Assembly (NCBI RefSeq): GCF_014633365.1 | Contig: NC_068348.1 | Span: forward strand, 682,001-746,000 | Length of the DNA stretch: 64,000 nt | DNA from: Diospyros lotus | Lineage: Eukaryota; Streptophyta; Magnoliopsida; Ericales; Ebenaceae | Reading direction: 5' to 3' | Shown: piece after piece, positions 1 through 11,867 of the stretch | Position numbering within the stretch: the stretch's first letter is position 1 | Layout: each line of letters opens with the position of its first letter | Notes under the pieces: model-generated | Database searches by the model: none | What the model was told of the DNA's origin: nothing | The model's input: only the letters and a program-made list of their open reading frames with translations | Program-made: the position numbers and the translations under genes

Positions 1-742
1 TTACAAAGCAAAGGAGTTGGAGTACGTGGATGGCTTTGGCACAATGGTGGTACAACACCAACTATCATATAGCCCATAAGAGGACTCCATTTGAGGCACT
101 GTTCGGATATCCACCCCCTATAATTCTTGTTGTCATGCACTACACTCCAGTCGAGACCACAGCAAATCAGTATTTGCAGGCTAGACAGAATGCCTTGTAA
201 GTGATCAAGAGGGAACTTACTATAGCCCAACAAAGGATGAAGCAAATGGCGGATAGACACCACACAAACAGAACCTTTGAGGTGGGTGAAGAGGTCTATT
301 TGAAGGTGAAAAGGTTTCAACAACACCTTTTCACTAAGGGTCATACATCTAAAATTAGCCCTAAGTACTACGGGCCCTTCAGAATCATTGCTAAGATAGG
401 ACCCATGGCCTATTGGTTACAACTTCCGGATGGAGTGGGGCTGCATCTAGTGTTCCATGTATCCTTCCTAAAGAAGGCAATGGGAACAATTGAAGGAGTA
501 AGCGAGGAGGTACCCGAGTTAATTGAAGATCACATAGTGGAAGTGGAGCCCAAAGTTGTGCTAGAGAAGAGGGTGATCTACCAGGACTCCCTTCCTCTCA
601 CACAAGTCTTGGTGCAATTGACCCATTTGCACCCCGATAATACCACTTAGGAGTACCTCCCAGACCTCCTCCAACGGTATCTAAGGGTGGCCAGACTTCT
701 CTAATATCTTGGGGACAAGAAATCCTTCAAGGGGGGGGCGGT
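1..742 (+). pseudogene. Ty3/gypsy chromovirus, 3' end of pol (integrase C-terminus and chromodomain), cut by window edge
   Basis: This is the end of a gag-pol polyprotein: the C-terminal part of integrase followed by a chromodomain-like tail. The visible motifs are AQWWYNTNYH near position 40, PFEALFGY, the [12 protein letters not shown] block and HLVFHVSFLKKA, then the chromodomain stretch TQVLVQLTHLHPDN. The same blocks recur in elements A, B and C further right, so this is a fourth copy of that lineage. The frame is broken by TAA at about 198, where relatives have glutamine, and by TAG at 648-650, where the chromodomain tryptophan (TWEYLP in element C) should be. A purine-rich polypurine tract lies at about 728-741, just before the LTR. 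The 5' part of the element lies outside the window. The clade call (Reina-like) is from memory of the family. Confidence 0.85.
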
Positions 743-977
743 TGTCACAACCTGAGGGTATCATTGTAATTGAGTGTATATGAATAGCCCCGGGGGGGGG
801 GGACACGATGGTAACTAGAGGCTAAGATGTAGAGGATTAGAGCCAAGTACACATGGCCACTTGAGTTGAGTTCTCTAGAAGCTATAACTAACTCACTCTC
901 CTATAAAAAAGAGAATACACACGAGAATGGGGATCATGTGAGGAGAATTCCATTGATCTTTTCCATCCAAATTCTCT

Positions 978-1024
<47 letters not shown>

Positions 1025-1112
1025 CTCTCTTTCTCGTGTTCTTCCTTTTCCGCTTACTCTTTGTTCTTCCTCAATTACGGAAGAACCTTCCAGTCAGATT
1101 CTAGATCTGACA
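743..1112 (+). repeat. 3' LTR of the chromovirus at the left edge
   Basis: The LTR starts with TGTCACAACC right after the polypurine tract. I end it at the ...GATCTGACA at 1104-1112, because the three related elements in this window end their LTRs in GTGACA or CTGACA. It holds a (CT)n run at about 979-1020 and a TATAAAAAAG box near 902. A target-site duplication cannot be checked because the 5' LTR is off the window; CTCTA at 1113-1117 would be the predicted right copy. The start is well supported; the end is inferred. Confidence 0.6.
979..1020. repeat. (CT)n microsatellite
   Basis: About 42 bases of uninterrupted CT dinucleotides lie inside the LTR. It gives a serine/leucine-repeat open frame on the plus strand with no gene-like context. 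Confidence 0.9.
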
Positions 1113-2274
1113 CTCTAGAGATACTAGAAAGTTTGATTTTGTTTCTTAATTTAATTTGCATACCTATCTTGCTAGTTGCTAGGGTTATGTGAGTGCATAG
1201 GTAACTCACAGTGTTTCAATTTCATAAGATTGATTTAGTATGCAAAATGAATTACTAATCTCCTCCTTTGGTATTTTCTATCTTCTTCTCTTTCTTCTTC
1301 TGCATCTTCCTGTCACTGTCAGATCTCTTTTTCCTTTTTTCTTCACCTAAGTTTCCAATCCTTGAATGCTTCCACATAATTGGTCAGGCCAAATTTCAAT
1401 CCACTCCGATTATCACAATATCACAGCACCATGGCATATCATCAATAATCAGCAGTATCTAATTAACATCACATCTCTCCCATTAACTTTAACAAAAAGT
1501 CCAAGCCCACTCAACAAGGAGACAATTAATCCACTAACTGCCAACAGCAACTCACAGCCAGTCCTTGCCTATCACAGAAGCTTGTCGCGACCTACGCTAC
1601 TTCCAAATAACAGGTGACCAGCACATGGCAATCAACATCCCCTTATGGATTCTGTGTCCACCTTACACCCTTGTGAAGGAGACAAGAGGTGCTTGGATAT
1701 AGGAGGCACTTGTATATTCTAGAAAGAGAAAGATACACGCTAGTGAGAGACCCTCTCTAGGACCACTCAAGATCTTCTACGATTTCCAGAATACAATACC
1801 TAAGGTACATCAATTAGAATCAATGGCTAAAATTATAATTCTACAACATTCTATGTATAAATATCTAAGATATTTAGAAGATAACATTCTAGAACCTGAG
1901 GTACTAGAACCATCCTGAAAAACTAAAACTAGAACCTTAGACTCTCAAGTCTCCACAAAGGACTAGAGAATTCTGACAGCTTCCAATAACCTCCAATACT
2001 TGCTTATTTCTCATACTGCCTTGCATCAAACAGTGTGGGGCATGACAAGCTACTAAAATCCAAAGCCCAGTCAGCCCCTTGACCATTGTCTAAGAACTTG
2101 GGAGCAATCAACAATCCTTCATAGAAGTCGTCAAATCCACACTGATTCTTGAAGAAAACACCATTGATACAATCTTAGATGGTTTGAGTTATGATATTTT
2201 TTAACCCTCCAAAGTTTCTCCTAAACCAAAAATAACTATAAAAATCGAGGATGAGATGAGGACGAATAGATGAA
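1113..2274. other. Intergenic or intronic DNA with an unidentified coding-like remnant
   Basis: No recognised gene is seen here. On the minus strand, about 2172-1997, there is a stretch of roughly 55 open codons without a start codon that ends in TAA. It contains NQCGFDDFYEGLL, APKFLDNGQGADWALDF and CPTLFDARQYEK. The composition looks like real protein rather than chance, but I do not recognise the family. It may be a fragment of a transposable element or a decayed exon. Confidence 0.35.
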
Positions 2275-2560
2275 TGTGTAGCCATACAAGAAAAAACAAA
2301 ATTAGAAATGAGGTTACTCATAATAAGGTTGAAGTAGCCTCTTACTAAAGATAAGATGCTTAAGACACAATTAAGATAGTTTGGTCATGTGAAGAAGACC
2401 AATAAAGGCTCTCATGAAAAGAGTGTATGGAATGGAAGAAGTATCTAGCGAAAAGAGTAAATGTCAACCAAAAAATGGTGTCATTGTGTGCAATCATAAA
2501 CCTTATCCATCTTCGAGCGTTGTATGAAATCACAAACCCTATCCATCTTCGAGTTAACTA
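2275..2560 (+). mobile_element. Fragment of a LINE (non-LTR retrotransposon) 3' end
   Basis: Translation of about 2340-2400 reads KMLKTQLR*FGHVKK. This resembles the LRWFGHV(K/Q)RRP motif that sits near the C-terminus of plant LINE reverse transcriptases, with the tryptophan codon TGG changed to TAG. It is followed by a short repeated unit (CCTTATCCATCTTCGAG and CCCTATCCATCTTCGAG at about 2500-2555). No other LINE domain is present, so this is a truncated remnant. The motif recognition is from memory. Confidence 0.45.
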
Positions 2561-3133
2561 GAAATGTATCATTCTACTAAGAATTAAATTGAATATAGAG
2601 AACAATGAGATTTAAATCTGCTATCCATCTTAAGTTCTGAATTTTTTTAGTATTAAACTTAATTTTTCTCCAAATAATGTTTCAATGAGAGGACTGACGT
2701 ATCCATTTTGAATAAGAACTTGGGACCCATTATCTTGTACCATTACCATTGTCATATCTAGTGGACATCTAAGGAGAAAAAGAGAGTTCATATAACCCTC
2801 CCACAATCTAACAGTACCAGAACCAACACAGGTAGATTGGTGGGAATAACTTCATGACTTGTGGGGACCCTATCAAGTCTAAAAGGATGAGGGTAGGCAA
2901 GAAGGGTGCCCCTAATGAAGTTGTCAAGGTTTATGCAAAGGGAGTATGCCACAAGGTCCTATGTGGATGTCTAGTCTCAGGCCAAGTGGTTCTTGAGCCT
3001 ATGGGTAGACAACATCATCCAATAATTTACAATGTTGAGTTGGATGGCAAGTGCCCAAGACATGATAACTAGTCACACTCACTCAGTGTGTTTAAACTTT
3101 CAGCTTGGCATGGCATAAAGAATAGGAACATAC

Positions 3134-6100
3134 CAATCTGTAGGTGCCAGGCTTGACTGCCCTGCCAACATCAATGAAGTCGAAAAGGAACTGCAAAGCA
3201 AATCACTCAAGCTAAGCAATATAAACCTACACAGGAAATGACCATTTAATCAACAAAAGTTAAGTCTTCTGCACTAACTATACCTGTAACTTATCAGACC
3301 TCAGAAACCGACGACCATGTCGACTGCCATCTGGCATCCTCACTAGAAGATTTACAGCATTCTCATCATCTATAGTTGGTTCATGAGGAAGAGAACTTTC
3401 CTTTGCAGCCAGTTGTCTCTCAATCTCCTGCAGAGCAAATAAATAAATATAATCCAGGCATCAATACGGAAACTGTGAAAGTCTAGACTGGAGTCTGTCC
3501 TCCCCATCCAGTAGGAAGCTTGAAAAATGTATTAAGCAAACTGTGGTGGAAGTCTTGATGCAGGTGTACCAATTTCATTAGAAGGATAACATCAGTAGGG
3601 AAAAAAATCTCTAAAAGGAAATGACAAGTTCAGTATCATTCATGATACACCAAGCTTACTAGGTTGGGCTGTCTAAGATAATTTGTAAAATTAATAAAAG
3701 AAGAAAATTGTTGTTGGCATAGCTATAGCAACTGCTTGAAAACTTTGCTTCCAGGTGTCCAATGTAGTTGCTCTTTGACAGATGACCAAGAAATCCCACA
3801 TGTAATTTCATTTTGACAAGTGCACATGCCACCTTAAAACGAATGTCAATGATGGTTGTCTTGGCTAACTATTCCCCTTTTTGCTACTTATTAAATTGGT
3901 AGTGCAGCTGATAACACAAGCTAGCAACCTCAGCATGGTAAGTAAGTAAAAGAGATTAGGAGAATGTAACTGTCCACAGACTCACCAGTCATCTTGTATT
4001 TAACAAAGATGTCATTACATGCTTGCAGCTGCATCTATCAGAAATGGCTTGTATGTAGAAGTTCGGGCAAACACGTGACATCTCACAGAAGTGAGTAAAA
4101 CTAAGCTGTTTACACTCTCACAACAAACTCATACGGGCCAGTAAACTCACGTCAACTAATTTATTCCAACTCTGGAAGGTTTACCATTTTAAGGAAAACC
4201 CTCTGGGCCCAAGGTTGAGGAATCTGGTTGCTTTCATAAATAGCCAAAAAATACACTGTAGGCGGATTTTGTCAGGAATTGAGCTCAACTCTTCAAATAA
4301 AAAACGATAAAGAAGTTTCATGTGATTATTAAAAAGTGCTTGTATCCAGGGATGAATAAGACATCCATAATTGAAATTGTAAAATACTACCAGCAGTCAA
4401 GAATCAAAGTGCTAGCACAGTTCCCACCACCCGTTTCGTTCTTATCACTTCGGGTTCTGATCTATATGACCTCCGGGTGGTACAAAGTAAACCTCTTCCA
4501 TAGAGGCAGGTAGTAACCTATGCTTTAAGTGTCTGTTCAAGGGGGGAGCAAACAAAAGAACACTTCGGTAGCATATTTCCACCACATTTAACAGCAAAGG
4601 TCTTTATAAAATTTCAGAGAAGGAAAAAAAAAAAGAAAAATAATTATAGACAAACCTGTGCTAAATACTGTACCTAGCCATGTCATTGTCAAGCATTCAA
4701 ATAATATAGCCAGCATCAACTTTCACTTTTTAACACTAACCATGCATAAAATATAAAAAGAAAAACATGAAGAATCTAAGCATATAGTTCATTATGGGGT
4801 TTTATTCTCTTTGATAAATTATATTTAATTACAGGGTTAATAACTATTGTTAAGTTATAATAATAAAATAATATATATATATATATCAGAAGCACCCCCA
4901 AGCAGTTCCAACTAATTATGCTACATTGACAGCAATAAATTTTCAATTCTCTATTACCTGCTCCTCCTGCAATTTTCTACGTGCCTCTTCTTCCTTTTGC
5001 CTTTCTTCTTCAAGAGCAGCTTCAGCTTCTTGAATCGCCTTCAGTTCTTTTTCTCTATCAGCTTGCAGTGATGCAAGATATTCATCATCCTGAGCAGTTT
5101 GAAGAAATAAGAATCAATTATCATACAATAATAATTTACTTACAAATGCCGGTTCAAGATCCAACCTGTTGTTCCCTAATCAAACGCTGAGCTGCAAGAC
5201 CAGGTGATGGGGGACGAGGTACTCGCTGAGGATAAAGGTCTGAAGTTCTATCTAAATCATTATGCATGAGTTGATGAGGGCCATGAGGAAAATGATATCT
5301 GCTCCCTTCAGGAATTCCGCCAAAGAGTGCAGCCTCCAGCATAATTGCTTCATCATGTTCCTCAGATGAGATGCCACCCCACTTGAAAGCAAAGTACCAA
5401 AAAATAAAAAGTTCATATATTCAGAACTTGCTGATTCAACACTATCACACATATATGATTTAAATTATCAAGAATAATTGGCAATAAAGATATTTGAGCG
5501 GGAAGAAAAAAACCTCATCAGACTGAAAATCATTCCCATTGTGCGGTGGATGATCAATACTACTACGCTGTCCAGCACTCAATGGGGGCGTAACATCAAT
5601 TTCCCCAATTTCTTGGTCAGGGTTAATGGAAGCAGAAGACATGCGCCCACTTCTATGCCTGAGCAGCGGCTGCTCTTCCACGTCCTCAGCTTCCCCTTGG
5701 ACAGATGAGCTTCCTATGTCCAACCTAGATCTCCTTGAAGTGTGCCTGTCAAGATAACAGCTACTTTGCCAACATTAAGTACCAGCAGATGCCAAAAAAA
5801 AAAGAGGCAAAAATAGAATTGTCACCAAGTAAACCTAGAAAAATGCATCCATCGCAACACCACATAGCAACAAGCAACATATACCTTCCATTTGATGATA
5901 TCATTTTCCCCATATTTTGCAGCTCCACAGACTTAGACGCTTCCCATTCTAATGCTCCAATGTTTTCTCCCTGCTCGCGCAAAGCTTTCTCTTGCTCCGC
6001 TGTCTTTAAAGTCAATTTAATTAAAGCAGGTGAAAGATGTGAAAATAAAAGGGATTTAAAATTTGACAAACCTTCAATGATAAAGAAACTGCATGTGCAA

Positions 6101-8730
6101 GTTCATCATCCTCTAAGTGAGTTTGCCTTTGTTGAGTACCAGGGTTGCTTACGTCCTACATCAAGATGAAATGCATCAAACACATAAAACTGATGCAGTA
6201 TATAGAAGAAAACAATTCAGAGGTTAGAAGGTCCCATACATCATGAACATCAAATTGCTGATTTGGATAATCTTTTATAGCTTCCCTTTTTGATGCTTCA
6301 ATAGCAGCACGAACCATTTCTTCTTCTATGTCATTGCTGTAGTCAGGCGAGTTATCAATTTGTGGGGCACTTGCCCTATGATCATGAGAATTACCACCCA
6401 GCACATCATCTTTCTGCTCATTTGAAAGACCAATGTGTCCAGATGGAGCAGCTGGAGAATCTTCATCATTCTCGTCAATTACAACAGTCCCATGAGTTTC
6501 TGGGCCAACTGCATGTTCAGTTCCGGTAACATCCTCTATGGTAGGTGCAAGGCCTGAATGACCTGATCTTTCACTCCCATCCTTTACCTCAATTGGAATC
6601 TCTCTAACTTCTCTTGGATGGGAAACAAATGGAGAACGGGAACCAGGGCCACTGTCAAATAAACTTCTACCGAATTCGGGATCAAGAATAGAGAAAGGAC
6701 TCAAATTTCTAGCAGAAGGTAAAAGCGAGAATGGAGGTCCCCGTGACCCAACTTGAATAGGTTCATCTATTTCCATGGCATCATTCTCAGGAGCAGCAGT
6801 TGATGCTTCAGGTAAGCTGAGCAATGAAAAATGAACGACAATTACCATCATCAAAAAAAGAAGCATAAGAGCACTTAGAGCTTTTCTCAATTTAAAGAGA
6901 GCACTGGGTAGAAAATAAAGCAGGAACAGGAAAAATAAAGACCGACATTCTTCTGTCCCCTTCATTAAAATGTGCATTAACAGCTGCATTGAGATCTCCA
7001 AGATGTTCCTAAAACCATAAAGAAAAAACAGACGCATAGGAAGTTAAGAAGAAGTACAGTATTTTCTATAACATTGCTAAAGAAAACTACTCAGATGCAG
7101 CAATAACTACTTAAGAGCTGAATAAATCACATTCTTAAATTCACAAATAAATATTCCCAACATTCTCATTAGTAGATGCACAACAGATAGCAAGAAAGAT
7201 CTCATGAAATGAATAAGTTTCTTCAATTGCATGAAATTTAGCTGCGCCTCCTGGTTGATCAAAAAATATATACACCATGGGCAAAAGATACAATAATTTG
7301 CAACAGAAAAAACAAACAAACAAGGATAAGGACAAGCAGGGATAGCCAAAAATATATTTCTATTACCTATGTCCAATTGCCCATAAAACAATATTGGCAA
7401 GAGCCAAAAGCATTAAAAAATTAAAATTCACAACTTAAACATCACTGAAGATAAAAAAAAGTAACATTGTTTCATCAATCGCCTACCATTACAAACATAA
7501 AAATCAACACATATGATAGGAAAAAACAGCCAAAACCCAGTGCTCATACAACAGATACAAAGACCAAAAAATATATAAACATTTGATATTCCAACATTCA
7601 AGAAAACCCAATCTCAATGAAGCCACCATAACCCCAAAAAGAAAAAATTAACATGGATGTTTCAAATTTTATGTCAATATCCTTTCCTTTTTCTAACTCA
7701 ACAGTATAGTTGCTCAAAGGCCACGGGTTTGAGTTGTGGAAACAAACATGCAAAAAAGTAAGGAAAGGTTATATGCAGAAAAACTCCGCCACCGATCCTC
7801 ACAAAGAGGGGAATTTCATACACTGAGATGCCCTTTACCCTTTTTCTTGTTCAACAGAAACTAAGGTAATTACTAATTATGCTGTGGCTATGTCCATGAT
7901 GAACCAGAAGTCATACTTACCTTCAATATTTGCCCAAAATCTATGGAGATAAACTAATTTATCTGTCAAGACAGAGTAGTGAAAGAGGGATAAACCTTGA
8001 TGGGTTGGCAAAAGAGAAATAATTAGAAAGAAGCCAGGACTAAGTCCTTGTTTAGAATATTTTCAATATGCTCAATGTGCGTATAATCTTTAATTTCTGC
8101 CATGGTACTTCATATATTCAAACCTTTTTTATAAGTAACAATAAAGGAAACAAAAGGATGCCTTAAGGAGCAAACCCTCCACAAGAGCTAAATGAACTAA
8201 GCTCTCTATCAAAAACAACAAAAACAAAAGGGGCCATTTATGAAAGAGGCAAATGAGGAAATACAAAAAGAGGAAAACGCGGATATGGCAAGCAATTCTA
8301 ATTCTTACTTTTATTCATTCTTTTCAATAAACAGAAGGCAGAAATACTTGCATGAAAAAATAGAAACAATAAATGCCATTCAAAAAATTTAGGGTCAACA
8401 TAAACTAGAAGCATTTTGAGATCAAATAAGAAGAGACACTTGAGGGATGAGATAATTAACAAACTAAATACCAGATCCTAAAGGAACACAATAAAAGAAA
8501 TGAATAAATAAAATTACAATTAATAAACAAATGTAATAGCAAAATTGAAAGCCTAGCCATAGCCCTCATCCTCCTTCTTGCATGTAAGGGTGATTAACGT
8601 GAGAAGGGAGCCTATAGATGCAACCACAATGGTTCTATTGATAAAATGCTGATAAATGTGTTCCATTGATGTTGGGTAGAAAATGAAATGGCACGTTTAC
8701 TGGGTAAGTATATGCACATTAGTAATCTTC

Positions 8731-8785
<55 letters not shown>

Positions 8786-10413
8786 CATCATCATCATTAT
8801 AGCTAGATAAAGATAAAAATCATAAATTTTTTAAATGTTCACATTGAAGAACCATAATTGAGTTGTAAAGGCCTTATAAAAGATCCAGCCATATATAGAA
8901 ATCATTGGCAACCTGGTAATCAAGTAACCAACCCCACATAGAAAGATTTAAGGCTTGATATGTTGTTGTTGTTGTTGTCGTTTGTTATTTATTGAACCAT
9001 AACAAGATATTAATATAATCTGCCTTAAAGTTTGCAAGAATTTTATGGTTGAGCTTCAACCGGTTAACCCAACAGTGAACCCCCTCCAATGGGTGTATCT
9101 CTCAATGGTTAATATTAGATTAAGCAAAATAATTGTATGCCTTAAAACATTAATTTTCTAGCACATACTCCTCTTTGTTGTATGATGTGATTCATTTTTT
9201 TCATTATATCATTTTCTTTATGAGGTTTTCCATTGTGTCTTCTAAGTAAAAATAAAGCGTTCTAGATCACATGTGGTCTGTATAAAAAGACCTAACAAAA
9301 CTTAAAAACAAACAAAAAGATCAATAAACTTTACCCCAGATAATTAACTTTTCAATAGTGTGTATGGCAGAATCATAATTAGTAGATTTCATGCTTAAGT
9401 TAATCTCACAATTCCTTTTGGAGCCAATGGCCATTGCTTTTCCAAAGGTTTCTCCTCCTGTATTCATGGACAAATTACATGTCAAGCGCAAGGCCCGGTT
9501 GACAAGCTACATTGTTGACCCTAAACCCTTTCTTTACATTTGGGCGAGTAGCCACTGATTCACTGCTCTTAAGTGAAAACCTCAACCAACCAATGACCAT
9601 AGTAGATATCAAGGCCCTGCTGTTAAGCCCAAAATTCTCACAGAATGTCAGGATTACTCTGCCTTTTTTGAGCACATAAAAATTCAGTTAATTGTCCATC
9701 AAGCAATTAACCAAACCATTATGAGCAATACAATAATAAAGAATGAAATCCACTCCTTGACAACAATCTAGCTTCAATACCCTCAGCCACCTATGTTCAG
9801 TATGCTACATTAACCCTCTAGGATAACTGAAATTCCTTTTGGACCAAATGAAACATGTGCTCCAGTTGCTTCAGTATCTCGAATCTTGCATTTCACGATG
9901 TTACTGAAATTTGGAAGCACGAAGGTCCAATCGACGAGCTAAAAAATAAATCTTTAACTTTGAGAGGCAACACAATTCCAAACCAAAAAGGACACAAATC
10001 AAGATTCCAAGATCGCATTTCTATCGAGACTTCCTAGGTTCCAAACAGGCAGTCACACAGCATTAACCATCTACAGGCGACAATGATGAATTCAGTAGAA
10101 CGGCATCCAGAAAACAGTCCGTGACCGAATCAATCAATAAACTAGACACGAGGAATAACAAGAAAAACAAATACCCAACAACTAAAAGCTGATAGTTACG
10201 ATGTTAGGCAATCCAACGCGCAGCGCAACAACGTATCCGCGATCAACGAATAGAAGCCTCGGACTACCAATCGCATTAAATCGGGGAATTTTAATCGGTA
10301 AATTTAGAGAAGGAACAAAATTCACTCACCTCGAGTTTCTGAACGGCGACGTCCTCGGACACGCCGGTGATGCTCATGAAGGTGTCGACTGCTTCTCGAC
10401 TAGGTGCAGCCAT
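3134..10413 (-). CDS. Plant UBX domain protein, PUX8/PUX13-like (UBA-UIM-UBX), last exon not found
   Basis: Exons read on the minus strand: 10413-10330, 7008-6947, 6816-6240, 6155-6072, 6003-5885, 5745-5514, 5381-5166, 5089-4958, 3427-3284 and 3190-3134. They sum to 1707 nt, 569 codons with phase kept throughout. An N-terminal UBA domain (about residues 5-48) crosses intron 1, ending HLGDLNAAVNAHFNEGDRR. Two ubiquitin-interacting motifs follow (EEEMVRAAIEASKREA in exon 3; EDDELAHAVSLSLK in exons 4-5). A charged coiled coil lies at about 459-520 (EEERQKEEEARRKLQEEQ). The UBX domain begins at about 530 (RMPDGSRHGRRFLRSDKLQ) and breaks off at GTYRL. Such proteins act as ubiquitin-binding adaptors for the AAA ATPase CDC48/p97. 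The expected last exon of about 35 codons, carrying the proline-arginine loop that contacts CDC48, is not visible down to position 1. It may lie left of the window or be lost. Exon 2's donor (GTCGGT) is weak. Confidence 0.88.
8734..8800. repeat. (ATT)n microsatellite with a short (ATC)n tail, in PUX intron 1
   Basis: About 17 TTA/ATT units followed by a few TCA units lie in the 3.3-kb first intron of the PUX-like gene. The minus-strand poly-isoleucine open frame across it is an artefact of the repeat. Confidence 0.9.
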
Positions 10414-11867
10414 TTCGGCAGTCCACAAATTTGCAGAGAGAGAGAGATTCGAGGATTGATTGCGCTTGCGTGCAGAGAGGAGATATTTGTGTAGAAATTT
10501 ACCTGGAAGCGGTAGGGGTTGGCTTTATGGCAGGCTGCGGAGGAGACGTGCAGTTTCGTAATTAAGGCGAAAGTCCGGCCCGTCTAAGCAAATTCGGTAA
10601 ATAATTGAGGTTTTTACCACTTTATTCTCGCTTTTGGGCCAGGGTTGTCTTGTGGCCTAAGTAGCATCAGAAAATCAAGCAGCTCTTAAGAGAGCCAATG
10701 TTGTCTTGCCATGTGTCCACATTTTTTTACCAATACAAAGTATATTTTAAAAATATAATTAATTGAATTATTAAATTACAATAAATGCAAACAAAAATAA
10801 AATTAAACAACAAATCATAGAAAATTTTTAAACACGACATGAATGAAACCCGAGACCTCTAATATTAGACGTTGCAGTGTTAAAAGAGTTTACATTATGT
10901 TTTCATCTTTATAAAAAATAATTAAAATCAATAATTCATGAATTAATGCCAACCAGTAATAGGGTCGAATTAACATCTCAATCAATTTAGGCCTCGTGGA
11001 ACAATCTGACAACAACATGATGTAAGAATTTTCTGGGGCCTTCCCAACCCAAAATGATTAGTCGATACTTGAGTCAAATATACGTCAAGAGCCAAAAAAC
11101 ATGGAGAATAAATGAATTAAATGAGTAGATAGGTAATGGAAATGAACGTATACTATTTTTTTGGAGACAATTTGATAGAGTATATATTTTGAGAGCTTAT
11201 GGCGCTTTTTGGTTATATAAATATATATTTGTCGGTATAAATTATAGTGATTTATAGAGGCGTTGTACTTGTTTATTTGGTACATAGGTTCTTTGTTATT
11301 TTGAGAAAAACAACTGATCCAATCTCTATTTTTTGCTATTGCACCCAATCCATCCTTAATTTGGTGACGCATGAGATACCCTAATAACCTATAGGTTAAC
11401 TTATTCAGTCTTGAAAGCTTTAGGGGTAGGGTACATGGCATTTACTTATGAGTTGAGGCATTTATCACGCCAATTACATTATTACATTGAATCGTTATTG
11501 TTTTTATTATTTCAATTTGATATAAACATTATGAACCAAATAATACAAATAGTTAATGTGAATTATTGATCATCGAGTTGTCAATAATAATATCAAAATA
11601 CAACAATATTAATCATTAGTTTTTTATCTTACTAATTATTTGTTTAAAAAATGAAGTTATACATAGTAAAACGGCAAAATAAATGAGGTAATATAGATGT
11701 TCTTAATATTACTTTATTTGATAAGAATAAATAAAAAATGAGATTATTGTAATCTCGCTTTCTTTGGATATAAAATGAATAAATGATAGAGTGACAAAGT
11801 AATAAAGACGAAACGACGATTACACTATTTATTTTGCTCTAAATATCTATAAATATTTTAAAAATAA
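10414..11867. other. Upstream region of the PUX-like gene and AT-rich spacer
   Basis: The first ~200 bases hold the likely 5' UTR and promoter of the minus-strand gene, with a short GA run at 10437-10447. Beyond about 10700 the sequence is AT-rich, without a convincing open frame or repeat border. No gene seen. Confidence 0.5.

Noticed and set aside
866..1192. Open frame rich in serine and leucine
   Set aside because: It is produced by the (CT)n run inside the LTR; no family features.
2854..3072. 72-codon plus-strand open frame at the end of the PUX-like gene
   Set aside because: No recognised motif, no start context or splice partner, and it overlaps the antisense 3' region of another gene. 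It also does not encode the missing UBX segment on the other strand.
8612..8797. Open frame with a long isoleucine run on the minus strand
   Set aside because: It is only the translation of the (ATT)n microsatellite in PUX intron 1.
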